Assembly: GCA_026390275.1 (NCBI GenBank)
Contig: JAPLGF010000116.1
Span: 1 to 35,780 of the forward strand
Reading direction: 5' to 3'
Length of the DNA: 35,780 bases
From: Candidatus Atribacteria bacterium
GTDB lineage: Bacteria; Atribacterota; Atribacteria; Atribacterales; Atribacteraceae
A program made the position numbers and the translations under genes. How positions within the stretch are numbered: the stretch's first letter is position 1; the number at the start of each line of letters is the position of its first letter. The notes beneath the pieces were generated by a model. The model was not told the origin of the DNA. It did no database searches and saw only the letters and a list, made by a program, of their open reading frames with translations. Of the stretch, positions 28,166-35,780 are shown one piece after another.

Positions 28166-29347
28166 TTAAAATTCGATGGGATATTTCCCGTATTCCAGGG
28201 CGGCTTCAAACATAGCCACGATGTTCTCCACCGGGGTATCCGGCTCGATATTATGAGAGGTGGCAAAAATGAATCCTCCGCCGGGGGCGTAGGCTTTGAT
28301 AAGTTCCTTCACTCCTCTCCGCACGTCTTCCACCGATCCCCGGGGCAACAATTCCTGGATATCCAGACCACCCATGAAAGTGAGATCCATTCCGAATTCT
28401 TTCTTTAAACGCCATGGTTCCATATTCCTCGCCCGGGGTTGAATCGGATTCAGGATATCCACCCCCATTTCGATGAAATCGGGAATGAACTCGTAGACCG
28501 AACCGCAGCTATGACGGTAGATCCGGGCATCAGTGTATTTTTTAATGTGATTGATCATCTTCTCTTCATAAGGCCTTATGAATCGTTCATAATCCCGATG
28601 GGACAGAATGGGAGCTTCCTGGGTTCCTAAGTCGTCATAAGTGCTGACGATGTCTACCTCCTCTCCGATTGCTCCGATGAAATACTCCACCACCTTCCGG
28701 CCGATCTCAAAAAGTTTGTCGGACAGGGCAAAATAAAAATGGGGATCGAGTTTCATATCCATGAGCCATTTCTCGTATCCGGTCAGCAGGGAATAGAGTA
28801 ACGCCGGATAGGCCAGATAGACATCTTCCAGGATGATGCACCCGGTGGTTTCTTTCATCCGTTTTGCTTCTTCTCTTTTCCCTTCCGCGATTTTCTTAAT
28901 CTCGTCATCACTCGGCCAGTAAGGGTAATTTCGGATATCTTCTATCCTGGTACAATTCTGAAGAGGAAATTCAAAAATGTCATCATAATACCCTATTTTT
29001 TTGACCCGTAATCCGCAGGAGATACCCAGGATGGTTTTAGACCCCTCCCGGTCAGAAAGGATTTTTCCTCCCTGGGGGAGAAGGAGTCGAAAATCTGAAC
29101 CAAACCGCTGCATGACCCGTTCATCAAGGTTGTAGACTTGATTAGCCAGGGCACCGGTCACTGGTTCGGGATAATCGGTGATCCCCAGATATTCGTAAAG
29201 TCGGGTACAGTTCTTCCCATCGGGAGGACACTCTAAAATGGTGGTTTGGGCACAACCACCAAAGTTGATGGGAACGCGATCCGGTTCTTTATGAGCAAGG
29301 GCAGCAAAAACTCTCTCTCGAGGTGTCCATTGACGACTTACAGACAT
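28166..29347 (-). CDS. UroD/MtaA-family protein, paralogue 3 (in sugar ABC operon)
   Basis: This 393-residue protein has T-P-R-E-R-V-F-A-A-L-A-H-K-E-P-D-R-V-P at the N-terminus, the zinc-type motif R-H-S-C-G-S at 278-283 (His279, Cys281), G-V-D-I-L-N-P-I-Q-P and F-M-G-G-L-D-I-Q-E-L-L-P. At the third-ligand position it has T-S-H-N-I (His365), not Cys. AGGAGG eight bases before the ATG gives a clear start. It begins 27 nt after the broken permease gene, on the same strand, and is thus the last gene of the ABC operon starting at 32456. That linkage is the best hint in this window that these proteins act on an imported, perhaps methylated, substrate (inferred). Confidence 0.82.
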   Translation of the reverse strand: MSVSRQWTPRERVFAALAHKEPDRVPINFGGCAQTTILECPPDGKNCTRLYEYLGITDYPEPVTGALANQVYNLDERVMQRFGSDFRLLLPQGGKILSDREGSKTILGISCGLRVKKIGYYDDIFEFPLQNCTRIEDIRNYPYWPSDDEIKKIAEGKREEAKRMKETTGCIILEDVYLAYPALLYSLLTGYEKWLMDMKLDPHFYFALSDKLFEIGRKVVEYFIGAIGEEVDIVSTYDDLGTQEAPILSHRDYERFIRPYEEKMINHIKKYTDARIYRHSCGSVYEFIPDFIEMGVDILNPIQPRARNMEPWRLKKEFGMDLTFMGGLDIQELLPRGSVEDVRRGVKELIKAYAPGGGFIFATSHNIEPDTPVENIVAMFEAALEYGKYPIEF

Positions 29348-29374
29348 GGGAAAACCTCCTGACTAATGAAACTG

Positions 29375-30176
29375 TTATTTAATTCCACCAAATGTCAATC
29401 CACGAACCAGATTCCGCTGGATGAACAAACTGGCAATCAGGATAGGAGCGATGATAAAGATACCCCCAGCAGCCAGGAGTCCCCACTTCACTCCTTCGAA
29501 CGTAATAAATCCGGTGACTCCCACCGGGAGAGTCTTCGCCCCTTCTCCGCTCAGTATCAAGGCAAAAAGAAATTCATTCCAGCTAAAAATGAGGGAAAAA
29601 ACAGCCGTGGCAGCCAAGCCCGGTCTGACAATGGGAAGGATGATCCGTAAAAAAGCCTGGAACCGGGTACAGCCATCCACCAAGCCCGCCTCTTCGTATT
29701 CTAAGGGGACTTCTTCGAAAAACCCCTTCATCATCCAGACGGCAAAGGGGAGGGTAATGGTAAAATCGATGAGAATCAGGGCCGTCCGGGTATCCAACAA
29801 CCCTAAATTCCGGAAAAGAAGGTAGTAGGGTAGGATGACGGCAATCGGGGGAAGCATTCGCAAACCCAGAATCCAGAAGGCAATATTATTTTTCTTTCGA
29901 ATCCGGTACCGGGTCAGGACGTAAGAAAGCAATGCTCCCACAAAATCACACAGGAAAGTGGTAAATCCGGCCACCACCAGGACGTTCCACAAACAGGGTG
30001 GTGTAATTCTCCAGGGTGGGATGAAAAATCACTTTTGGTGGCATGGCATAAACATCCACCGGCCTCTTGACCGAGGTGGCCAAAAGCCAGATTACCGGTA
30101 CCAGAGTCACCACCAGAATAATGATGACAGCAATATGAGTGATAATGTCTTTTATTCGTTCATTTTTTCTTTTCAT
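29375..30176 (-). pseudogene. Broken sugar ABC permease, MalG type
   Basis: This is the second inner-membrane channel half of the carbohydrate-type importer. The N-terminal frame (30176 to 29946) has the first membrane segment and F-H-P-T-L-E-N-Y-T-T-L-F, then runs out of frame (V-E-R-P-G-G-G) to a TGA. The rest is in another frame from about 29992 (L-W-N-V-L-V-V-A-G-F-T-T) and contains the EAA loop E-Y-E-E-A-G-L-V-D-G-C-T and the C-terminal L-V-R-G-L-T-F-G-G-I-K. MalG-type proteins normally have some 10-15 residues between the L-E-N-Y-x-x-L-F and the N-S-L-I-V-like segments. Here the two nearly abut, so a short deletion that also shifts the frame is likely. The start overlaps the MalF-type stop (TGATG). 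Confidence 0.82.
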
Positions 30177-31060
30177 CAGGGTTGCTCCTGGTACTGTCCC
30201 CGTAACAGTTTGATGAAGAGCATGCTGATCAGAGTAATAATGATGAGGAGGATGTACGAACCAGCAGCTGCTCGTCCGGTATAGAAGAGTTTAAACCCAA
30301 TGACATAAAGATAATAACTGATGGTTTCCGTCACAGTACCCGGGCCTCCTTCGGTAAGCACATAAATCAAATCGTACATTTTAATCGCATCCATCGTCCG
30401 AATGAGTAACACCATCAGGATGGAAGGACTCAGGAGGGGAAGGGTGATTCGACGGAATTGCTGCCAGGGGGTACACCCATCAACTAAAGAGGCCTCATAT
30501 GGTTCGATGGGGAGAGATTGCAGCCCGGCTAAAAGAATCAGCGCTACCAGGGGAGTCCATTGCCAGACATCTACCAGAACCACGGATTTGAGAGCTACGG
30601 ACTGATTGGAAAGCCATAAGACCTGGGGGAGATGAAAAATGCGAAAGACATAGTTGATAATACCCAGATCATAATTGAAAAGGAATCTCCAAATCAGGCC
30701 AATCACCACCGGAGTGGTCATGAAAGGGATGAGGATCAATGTCCGGGTGATCCGGTTCCCAGCCATCTCCCGGTTCAGCAGAAGGGCCAGACCCAGACCC
30801 AGGAGAAATTCAATCACCACGGTAGAAACAGTGATATAAACCGTATGCCACACCGAACCCCAGAAACGTCCATCCTGTAAGAGAGAAAAATAATTTCCCA
30901 GTCCGATGAAGGTGGAGCCTAAATAAGGTTTGAGGAGATTCGTATCCATCACACTGTTATATAAAGAATATGCCATGGGGAAGGTCGTTAGAAGAAGAAT
31001 AAAGGTAATGGTGGGAATCAGAATCCATTGGGGAGTGTTATCCCGTCTCGTCTTAGTCAA
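30176..31060 (-). CDS. Sugar ABC transporter permease, MalF type
   Basis: This protein of about 294 residues is an inner-membrane permease of the carbohydrate uptake family CUT1, with six hydrophobic segments and the EAA loop Y-E-A-S-L-V-D-G-C-T-P-W-Q-Q-F-R-R-I-T-L-P that contacts the ATPase. The first segment is W-I-L-I-P-T-I-T-F-I-L-L-L-T-T-F-P. I chose the TTG at 31060, eight bases after AAGGAG; an upstream in-frame ATG at 31105 would add an arginine-rich stretch overlapping the intergenic hairpin. It follows the binding-protein gene, and its stop overlaps the MalG-type start. No ATPase gene is in the operon, so a shared ATPase encoded elsewhere is expected. Confidence 0.93.
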   Translation of the reverse strand: MTKTRRDNTPQWILIPTITFILLLTTFPMAYSLYNSVMDTNLLKPYLGSTFIGLGNYFSLLQDGRFWGSVWHTVYITVSTVVIEFLLGLGLALLLNREMAGNRITRTLILIPFMTTPVVIGLIWRFLFNYDLGIINYVFRIFHLPQVLWLSNQSVALKSVVLVDVWQWTPLVALILLAGLQSLPIEPYEASLVDGCTPWQQFRRITLPLLSPSILMVLLIRTMDAIKMYDLIYVLTEGGPGTVTETISYYLYVIGFKLFYTGRAAAGSYILLIIITLISMLFIKLLRGQYQEQP

Positions 31061-31081
31061 AATTCCATCTCCTTCGAAGAA

Positions 31082-31124
31082 AACCCTCCTTCTTCTCCGA
31101 TTCAAAAGGAGGAGGAGGAGGGTT
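31082..31124 (-). terminator. Hairpin between binding protein and permease, probable attenuating terminator
   Basis: AACCCTCCTTCTTCTCC and GGAGGAGGAGGAGGGTT form a 17-bp stem with two wobble positions. On the minus strand TTCTT follows the stem. It lies between the binding-protein stop and the permease ribosome site, so partial termination would keep the binding protein in excess. Confidence 0.5.
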
Positions 31125-31145
31125 GGTTAGGAACGACTGAAAGGA

Positions 31146-32456
31146 TCAATAATATCCCGCTTTTTTCATGACTTTTTCCACTTCCGCTGCGGCGTTATCC
31201 AGGGCTTCTTTTGGTGTCTTTTCCCCAATGAGAGCGGTAGAAACGGCAATACTGACAAAGTCAGCCACTTCCCGCCACTCGGGAAGAATGGGGGTGTAGG
31301 TGATATTGGCATCGGCTAAGGAATCAATGATCAGGTTGGCAAAGAGCGGCCATCTTTCTTTGAATTCCTTGGTGTTGAGGACCGAGCTCCGGGTCATGAA
31401 CGCGCCTTCATTGATGAAGCTCTTCTCTACTTGTTCACTGGTGGCCCATTCAATGAATTTATAAGCGGCATCCGGATTCTTGGAAAATACCGGGATCCCG
31501 AGACCCATGCCAAAGAAGCTGTTTCCTCTCTGGACGGTGCCTTTCGGAACCATGGCATACCCATTTTTCCCTGCTACCTGGGATTTTTCCGGGTCTTCCA
31601 GCCAGGTACCGAGCATGGTGGCATCGATAACCTGGGCGGTTTTGTTTTGCATCATTTCCTGCATGACTTCTTCGTACCCAAAGGTCGCCACTGACGGAGG
31701 TCCGCAGTCCTTGAGGATCTTGATGTAAGTTTCCAGGGCTTTCATACCGTTTTCGTTATTGAAAATCGGTTTCCATTTATCGTCGAAGTAGGACCCCCCA
31801 AAAGATTTCAGGAATCCGTTGTAAATGTAATCGTTATAACCGACAGCACGCAATCCCCGAAGCGTACAACCGTAGAAATCAACCTGGCCATCCTTGTTGG
31901 TATCCAAGTTGAGCTTCAGGGCGTTGGCATAAAGTTCATCCCAGTTCTCCGGAACCTTCAGGGCGTTGGCATCATAAAGGTCTTTCCGGTACATCAGCAT
32001 GGTGCTTTCAATGTAAAACGGGAAGCCGTAAAGCTTGTTTTTCCAGGTCAAAGACTGAACACCAGTGGGGAGAAAATCGTCCAGCTTGAGGTTCGGATCA
32101 GCCAACGGTCCCTTGATATATTGACCAAGATCGATCATCCAGCGGGCTTCGCCATAACCAGCGACATCCCGGTAATCGAGCATGATCACATCATAGGTGG
32201 CATTTCGGGAAGCTAATTCGATGAGTTGTTTTTCTTTCATGGCCGAGAATGGAAGAATGACCAGGTTGACTTTCATTCCGGTCATTTTTTCAAAATCGGG
32301 GAGCAGCTTTTGAATAGCCCGGGTAGCGGAATGGTCTTGCATCTGAACGGTGATTTGAACACCCGAGAACTGATTGTCTGCTGCCAAAGCAACCAGTTGA
32401 ATGGCCAAAACCATAACCAGACCGAGGAGCAGACTTCGGAAAATATTTTTGCCCAT
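31146..32456 (-). CDS. Carbohydrate-type ABC transporter solute-binding protein
   Basis: This 436-residue exported binding protein of the SBP_bac_1 family (MalE/UgpB-like) is the receptor of the importer. It has a signal peptide (I-F-R-S-L-L-L-G-L-V-M-V-L-A-I, cut near A-L-A-A-D). Typical parts are I-T-V-Q-M-Q-D-H, L-L-P-D-F-E-K-M-T-G-M-K-V-N, D-V-I-M-L-D-Y-R-D, the hinge region G-F-P-F-Y-I-E-S-T-M-L-M-Y-R-K-D-L, P-E-N-W-D-E-L and A-Y-K-F-I-E-W-A-T-S-E. There is no lipobox Cys, so it is soluble in the periplasm. GGAGGG precedes the ATG. It is the first gene of the operon (binding protein, MalF, broken MalG, UroD). The ligand is not readable from sequence. Confidence 0.94.
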   Translation of the reverse strand: MGKNIFRSLLLGLVMVLAIQLVALAADNQFSGVQITVQMQDHSATRAIQKLLPDFEKMTGMKVNLVILPFSAMKEKQLIELASRNATYDVIMLDYRDVAGYGEARWMIDLGQYIKGPLADPNLKLDDFLPTGVQSLTWKNKLYGFPFYIESTMLMYRKDLYDANALKVPENWDELYANALKLNLDTNKDGQVDFYGCTLRGLRAVGYNDYIYNGFLKSFGGSYFDDKWKPIFNNENGMKALETYIKILKDCGPPSVATFGYEEVMQEMMQNKTAQVIDATMLGTWLEDPEKSQVAGKNGYAMVPKGTVQRGNSFFGMGLGIPVFSKNPDAAYKFIEWATSEQVEKSFINEGAFMTRSSVLNTKEFKERWPLFANLIIDSLADANITYTPILPEWREVADFVSIAVSTALIGEKTPKEALDNAAAEVEKVMKKAGYY

Positions 32457-32554
32457 TATTGTCCCTCCTGTGCTTCATTTCAAAGTGAATAGGGAGAACA
32501 CCATCACGATAAGATCCCTACCCTCTTCCCATTCATTCCCTTCCTTTCCATGAG

Positions 32555-32570
32555 AACAGGGCACCCTGTT
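32555..32570. promoter_or_regulatory. 16-bp palindrome in the leader of the sugar ABC operon
   Basis: AACAGGG-CA-CCCTGTT is perfectly symmetric and lies about 100 nt upstream of the binding-protein ATG, inside the predicted long 5' leader. It may be a second operator or an RNA hairpin. Confidence 0.35.
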
Positions 32571-32650
32571 TTTCCTTCTCAAAAAACAATGGTAAGTGAG
32601 TTTTTCCATCACCTCCTCCTATGGATCATGCAAGTATTCTATCAAACGTA

Positions 32651-32704
32651 TATACCTGTCTATACCAGTTGAAAAAAGATACCAAATGGCTTTATGACTG
32701 TCAA
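32651..32704 (-). promoter_or_regulatory. Promoter and operator of the sugar ABC-UroD3 operon
   Basis: On the minus strand TTGACA (32704-32699), 17 nt and TATCTT (32681-32676) form a good promoter. Directly downstream, over the expected start of transcription, lies AACTGGTAT-N7-TATA (32670-32651), which on the plus strand is two 10-bp direct repeats, TATACCTGTC and TATACCAGTT. The position suits a repressor. The same AACTGGTAT-N7-TATA occurs at the UroD1 promoter (5463-5482). The core partly resembles GntR/HutC-type sites; the LacI-family gene at the right edge is another candidate regulator. Confidence 0.55.
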
Positions 32705-32961
32705 GAGAGGGAAAGAAATTATAGACCAAATAACAAATGGAGGATACTACCCTTAAATAAACATCCTCAAGAAAAAAGGGTAGAATAATATGATCAGATT
32801 TGAATTTTTCGACTAAAAAAGGACCTTCGGTAAAAGGATTGTCTCAACCCCGAAGCCAGATGAAACAAAAAAAGAAAAACGCCCAGATCGTTTCCATCAG
32901 GCAAATCAATCCTTGACTCTGGTAGAACACTCCATCATTTTCATCCAGGAGGCTTCCGAAA

Positions 32962-34356
32962 ATGGCAACCGGTATTGTAATCGCCGCCACGCACAGTGGT
33001 GCAGGAAAAACCACTGTAACACTGGGTATTCTCCGGGCACTCTCCAAACGGATAGAAGTCGAACCATTTAAGGTGGGACCGGACTACATCGATCCTGCTT
33101 TCCACCAGTATGCCTGCCGAAAACCATCCCATAATTTGGACTACTACTTATTGGGCGAAGAAAAACTCCGGCAACTCTTTTTCGAAAAGGCCTCTCCGAG
33201 TGGTTTGTCCGTGGTCGAGGGAGTCATGGGTCTGTATGATGGAATAAATGCAACATCCGATGGAAGCACTGCCCAGGTGGCCAAAATCCTGCATCTCCCG
33301 GTCCTATTGGTGGTCGAGGCAGGATCGTTGGGGGCAAGTGTATCGGCCATGGTCCTGGGGTATGTCCATTATGATCCACATGTCCACATCGCAGGGGTCA
33401 TCTTTAACCGGGTGGGAAATGCCAGACATTATGAGCTTTTAAAATGTTGTGTGGAACGAGACGTCGGAATTCCCGTTGTCGGGTATTTACCGGTAGATTT
33501 GTCCATTCAGTTTCCGGAACGACACCTGGGATTGGTTCCCTCCGGAGAAACTGAGCAGTTAGAAGAACGATTAGAGAGACTATCCTCCCAGGTAGAACGA
33601 ACGGTGGACCTGGACGCCATCCTCCAGATTGCACAGCAGGCTGGAAGGATAACCTCTGTATCATCAACCCCTTCGTTCATTCCCCTTCCTACCGACCTCA
33701 CCATTGCCATCGCCTCTGACAACGCATTTAATTTTTATTACCCGGATGGGTTAGAAGTCTTCCAACGTTGCGGTGCCCGGCTCCTTTCTTTCAGCCCGCT
33801 CCACGACACTGCCCTTCCTCCCGGTACTGATGGCCTGATCCTGGGTGGAGGATTTCCGGAAGTATTTGCCCGGGAGCTGTCAGAAAAGGTGACGATGAAA
33901 CACTCCCTCCGTCGGGCCATACAGGACGGGCTTCCCACCTATGCCGAATGCGGAGGCCTCATGTACCTGACCGAAGAGATCATCGATTCCAAAGGAGAAT
34001 CTTTCCCCATGGTAGGTGTTTTCCCGGTTCGAACCAGAATGGGACACCAGCTTGATCACTTCGGATACGTGGAGGTGCAGGTGACACACGACAACGTTCT
34101 TTCCCAAGAAGGAGCCGTCTTCCGGGGACACGAATTTCACTATTCAACTCTGGAAGGGTCTCTTCTTCCCACTTGCTACCGGGTTCAAAAACCGGGAAGA
34201 AACGAAAGCTGGGAATCGGGATGGTGCTACCAGAATTGTTTAGCGTCTTATGTTCATCTTCATTTCTATGCCTACCCGGAGTTGGTGATTCGCTTCCTGG
34301 AATGTTGCCGGAAAAATAAACCGGACGAGGGAAAAAAGAAGGGGAGGAAGAGATAA
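32962..34356 (+). CDS. cbiA: Cobyrinate a,c-diamide synthase
   Basis: This 464-residue cytoplasmic amidotransferase uses glutamine and ATP to amidate the a and c side chains of cobyrinate in anaerobic cobalamin synthesis. The N-terminal ATP-binding half has A-A-T-H-S-G-A-G-K-T-T (P-loop, about 8-18), F-K-V-G-P-D-Y-I-D-P and E-G-V-M-G-L-Y-D-G. The glutaminase half has G-L-I-L-G-G-G-F-P-E, the nucleophile Cys330 in Y-A-E-C-G-G-L-M-Y-L, and His432 in S-Y-V-H-L-H-F. Length is normal for CbiA. AGGAGG lies nine bases before the ATG. No other cob genes flank it, so corrinoid synthesis is scattered or partial. Its place between the ABC-UroD3 operon and UroD4 fits a supply of corrinoid for methyl-transfer enzymes. 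Confidence 0.95.
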   Translation: MATGIVIAATHSGAGKTTVTLGILRALSKRIEVEPFKVGPDYIDPAFHQYACRKPSHNLDYYLLGEEKLRQLFFEKASPSGLSVVEGVMGLYDGINATSDGSTAQVAKILHLPVLLVVEAGSLGASVSAMVLGYVHYDPHVHIAGVIFNRVGNARHYELLKCCVERDVGIPVVGYLPVDLSIQFPERHLGLVPSGETEQLEERLERLSSQVERTVDLDAILQIAQQAGRITSVSSTPSFIPLPTDLTIAIASDNAFNFYYPDGLEVFQRCGARLLSFSPLHDTALPPGTDGLILGGGFPEVFARELSEKVTMKHSLRRAIQDGLPTYAECGGLMYLTEEIIDSKGESFPMVGVFPVRTRMGHQLDHFGYVEVQVTHDNVLSQEGAVFRGHEFHYSTLEGSLLPTCYRVQKPGRNESWESGWCYQNCLASYVHLHFYAYPELVIRFLECCRKNKPDEGKKKGRKR

Positions 34357-34445
34357 AGGCACACCCCCCAACTCCACATTTTTACCCGATTAACGACTCA
34401 CGGTTCTTACCAACTCCACACCATTCTCAGGGTAGAGAGGAACTC

Positions 34446-35546
34446 TCACCTTCTTGAATAGATCTGTCGGCTGACTTCCTCCACTGTTTCCAGGAGAATT
34501 TCCACGTTCTCCCAGGGAACATCAGATTGCAGGGTTTGGGCAACAGTGACCATGGTCGCCCCTCCCGGGGCCCATACCTCCACCAAACGAGAGATATCTT
34601 CCCGTACCGTAGCCGGTGAATGGCTCAACATGGTACTCTGCATCCCAATTCCACCCCACAGCGCCATACGATCCCCATAGCGTTTTTTCACCACATATGG
34701 ATCCATGCACTCCGGTTGAACCGGGTTGAGGATGTCAAAACCGGCATCAATGAGCCCCGGACATATGGTTTCTATCGCCCCGCAACTGTGATAAAAGGCA
34801 AAGGCCTGCGGGTTGATTCGGTGAATCGTTTCTGTTATGGTTTTCCAATAAGGCTGGATCCATTTTCCCCACAGTCGGGGACTGATGAGAAGACTCTGCT
34901 GGCTCCCCATATCACCATACAAACACAGAATGTCCGCCCCAAGATCAGAGAGAACAGTAACCATTTTTTCCACCAGGGTGGCCACCCGGCGAATAACGGC
35001 TTCTGCCATTTCCGGCCGGTCTACTAAATCAATGAAAAACTCATCCATCCCTCGCAAGGCATAACACCATTCGTTGATGCTTCCCGAAGGAACGGAGACC
35101 ATATACCCACGTTCCCGGATCGTTCGGATTGTCTCCCGCAAAACCGGTTCCGGTTCAAAAATAGGAAAGGGATAATCATCAATCTCGCGCGGAGTTTGAA
35201 ATGATTTCCAGGGGTGAAGATCCATCCCCAAAGGGAACCTGTCTCCTGCCACATGGGCCACTCCAAAAGCGTCAAAGGTGGTTCCCGGGGGAACCGAATC
35301 ATAATAGACGGAGAAATCAGTTGCCTGGGGAGTGAGAGGAGCCAGAACAATCCGGATATCATAGTCGAAAAATTCCTCGGGTTTCATCGCTCCCGTATGA
35401 GAAACGAAAATATCCCGATATGTTTCGTCAATTCCCGAAGAAGCACCAATATCAAGGGTCCGGGGCATCCGGTCCGGGATCTGATGCTGAAATGTCCGTC
35501 GCACTCGTTCTCGCGGGCTCATGGTATCGTTCATGGGTTTCGCCAT
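34446..35546 (-). CDS. UroD/MtaA-family protein, paralogue 4
   Basis: This protein of about 366 residues has S-P-R-E-R-V-R-R-T-F-Q-H-Q-I-P-D-R-M-P near its N-terminus, the zinc-type motif Y-H-S-C-G-A about 105 residues before the end, G-F-D-I-L-N-P-V-Q-P-E-C-M-D-P and L-W-G-G-I-G-M-Q. It is the only one of the four with Gln (V-A-Q-T-L) where the others have His and MtaA-type enzymes have Cys. The start is uncertain: ATGs at 35546, 35534 and 35522 are all possible and none has a strong ribosome site. The LacI-family gene ends 3 nt upstream of the first, on the same strand, so the pair is probably one transcript under local control. Confidence 0.78.
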   Translation of the reverse strand: MAKPMNDTMSPRERVRRTFQHQIPDRMPRTLDIGASSGIDETYRDIFVSHTGAMKPEEFFDYDIRIVLAPLTPQATDFSVYYDSVPPGTTFDAFGVAHVAGDRFPLGMDLHPWKSFQTPREIDDYPFPIFEPEPVLRETIRTIRERGYMVSVPSGSINEWCYALRGMDEFFIDLVDRPEMAEAVIRRVATLVEKMVTVLSDLGADILCLYGDMGSQQSLLISPRLWGKWIQPYWKTITETIHRINPQAFAFYHSCGAIETICPGLIDAGFDILNPVQPECMDPYVVKKRYGDRMALWGGIGMQSTMLSHSPATVREDISRLVEVWAPGGATMVTVAQTLQSDVPWENVEILLETVEEVSRQIYSRR

Positions 35547-35548
35547 CT

Positions 35549-35780
35549 TCAAGGTTGAGAAATAGGCGGGCATTGATCATTATCATTATCCACGATATCC
35601 GGGCCAAGGGGAAAATCGGGGTTGGTACTTTTTCGCACGATCAGGTTCGTCTCCAAAATGAGGTGCTCCAACACTTTTTTCTTCCGATTCACCATTCTAT
35701 GGAAGAGTTCGAACGATTGAATCCCCAGTTCCCGCATCGGATAATGAATCGTGGTCAGGGAAGGATCGAAAAAGGACGAG
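35549..35780 (-). CDS. LacI-family transcriptional regulator (C-terminal part)
   Basis: Only the last about 76 residues are in the window; the gene continues past the right edge. F-D-P-S-L-T-T-I-H-Y-P-M-R-E-L-G matches the end of the LacI/PurR effector domain, in which L-T-T-V-x-x-P-x-x-x-x-G is highly conserved, and E-T-N-L-I-V-R-K-S-T matches the closing E-L-I-V-R-E-S strand. An acidic tail (D-I-V-D-N-D-N-D) follows. The DNA-binding domain is outside. It directly precedes UroD paralogue 4, which makes that gene its likely target. It could also act on the motif at 32651. Confidence 0.8.
   Translation of the reverse strand, partial: SSFFDPSLTTIHYPMRELGIQSFELFHRMVNRKKKVLEHLILETNLIVRKSTNPDFPLGPDIVDNDNDQCPPISQP

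Larger units (their letters stand above)
32457..32961. other. 505-bp divergent intergenic region
   Basis: It holds the ABC operon promoter, operator and palindrome described separately. For cbiA only weak promoter-like elements are visible (TTGACT at 32913-32918 with CATTTT 17 nt on, very close to the start; TAGAAT near 32781). I see no tRNA, and no cobalamin riboswitch box that I could defend. Confidence 0.5.

Noticed and set aside
32762..32961. Cobalamin riboswitch upstream of cbiA
   Set aside because: A GAAGCCAGATG stretch vaguely recalls the B12 box, but the conserved flanking bases and the expected helices are not visible.

Overview
The window (35.8 kb, roughly half GC) looks like a chromosomal segment of an anaerobic, probably diderm bacterium. 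The evidence is a hybrid-cluster protein, corrinoid-linked UroD/MtaA-type proteins, CbiA, flavoredoxin-type flavoproteins, and exported proteins with signal peptides, one with a possible outer-membrane barrel. The style (many UroD paralogues beginning x-PRERV, strong AGGAGG ribosome sites, TTG/GTG starts) reminds me of Atribacterota, but that is an inference at about 50% and needs a marker-gene search. I see no rRNA, tRNA, CRISPR array, transposase or phage gene.

Layout. 1-3,011: minus-strand branched-chain amino acid ABC operon (livK broken, livH, livM, start of a further gene). 3,271-9,762: two unknown exported proteins, a UroD paralogue, a PAS/HD-GYP protein and a large cohesin/PKD/MORN surface protein whose signal peptide is out of frame. 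9,948-10,711: a decayed encapsulin shell gene and a tiny Cys-rich protein. 10,855-13,415: a nitrosative-stress unit (Rrf2/NsrR-like regulator with a palindromic operator, Hcp, cupin). 13,456-18,287: a broken gluzincin/propeller/barrel protein and transketolase. 18,513-20,725: flavoredoxin plus FMN reductase, convergent with a second UroD paralogue. 20,807-25,793: a clearly more GC-rich three-gene signalling cassette (CheR-like methyltransferase, hybrid histidine kinase, REC-HD-GYP), a likely import. 26,003-28,093: a frameshifted kelch protein and lipoate-protein ligase. 28,166-32,704: a carbohydrate-type ABC operon (binding protein, permease, broken second permease) ending in a third UroD paralogue. 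32,962-35,780: CbiA, a fourth UroD paralogue and the end of a LacI-family regulator.

Two themes stand out. First, four UroD/MtaA-like proteins sit close to a corrinoid biosynthesis gene, flavin reductases, an ABC importer and a LacI regulator; a shared motif lies in the promoters of the UroD1 gene and the ABC-UroD3 operon. This suggests a catabolic methyl-transfer regulon for imported substrates. Second, six genes are broken (livK, the cohesin/MORN protein, encapsulin, the gluzincin/propeller protein, the kelch protein, the second sugar permease). All six encode exported, transport or compartment proteins, while every soluble enzyme is intact. Three of the six carry apparent internal deletions. 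The choice between real gene decay and assembly error is open and can be tested with reads.
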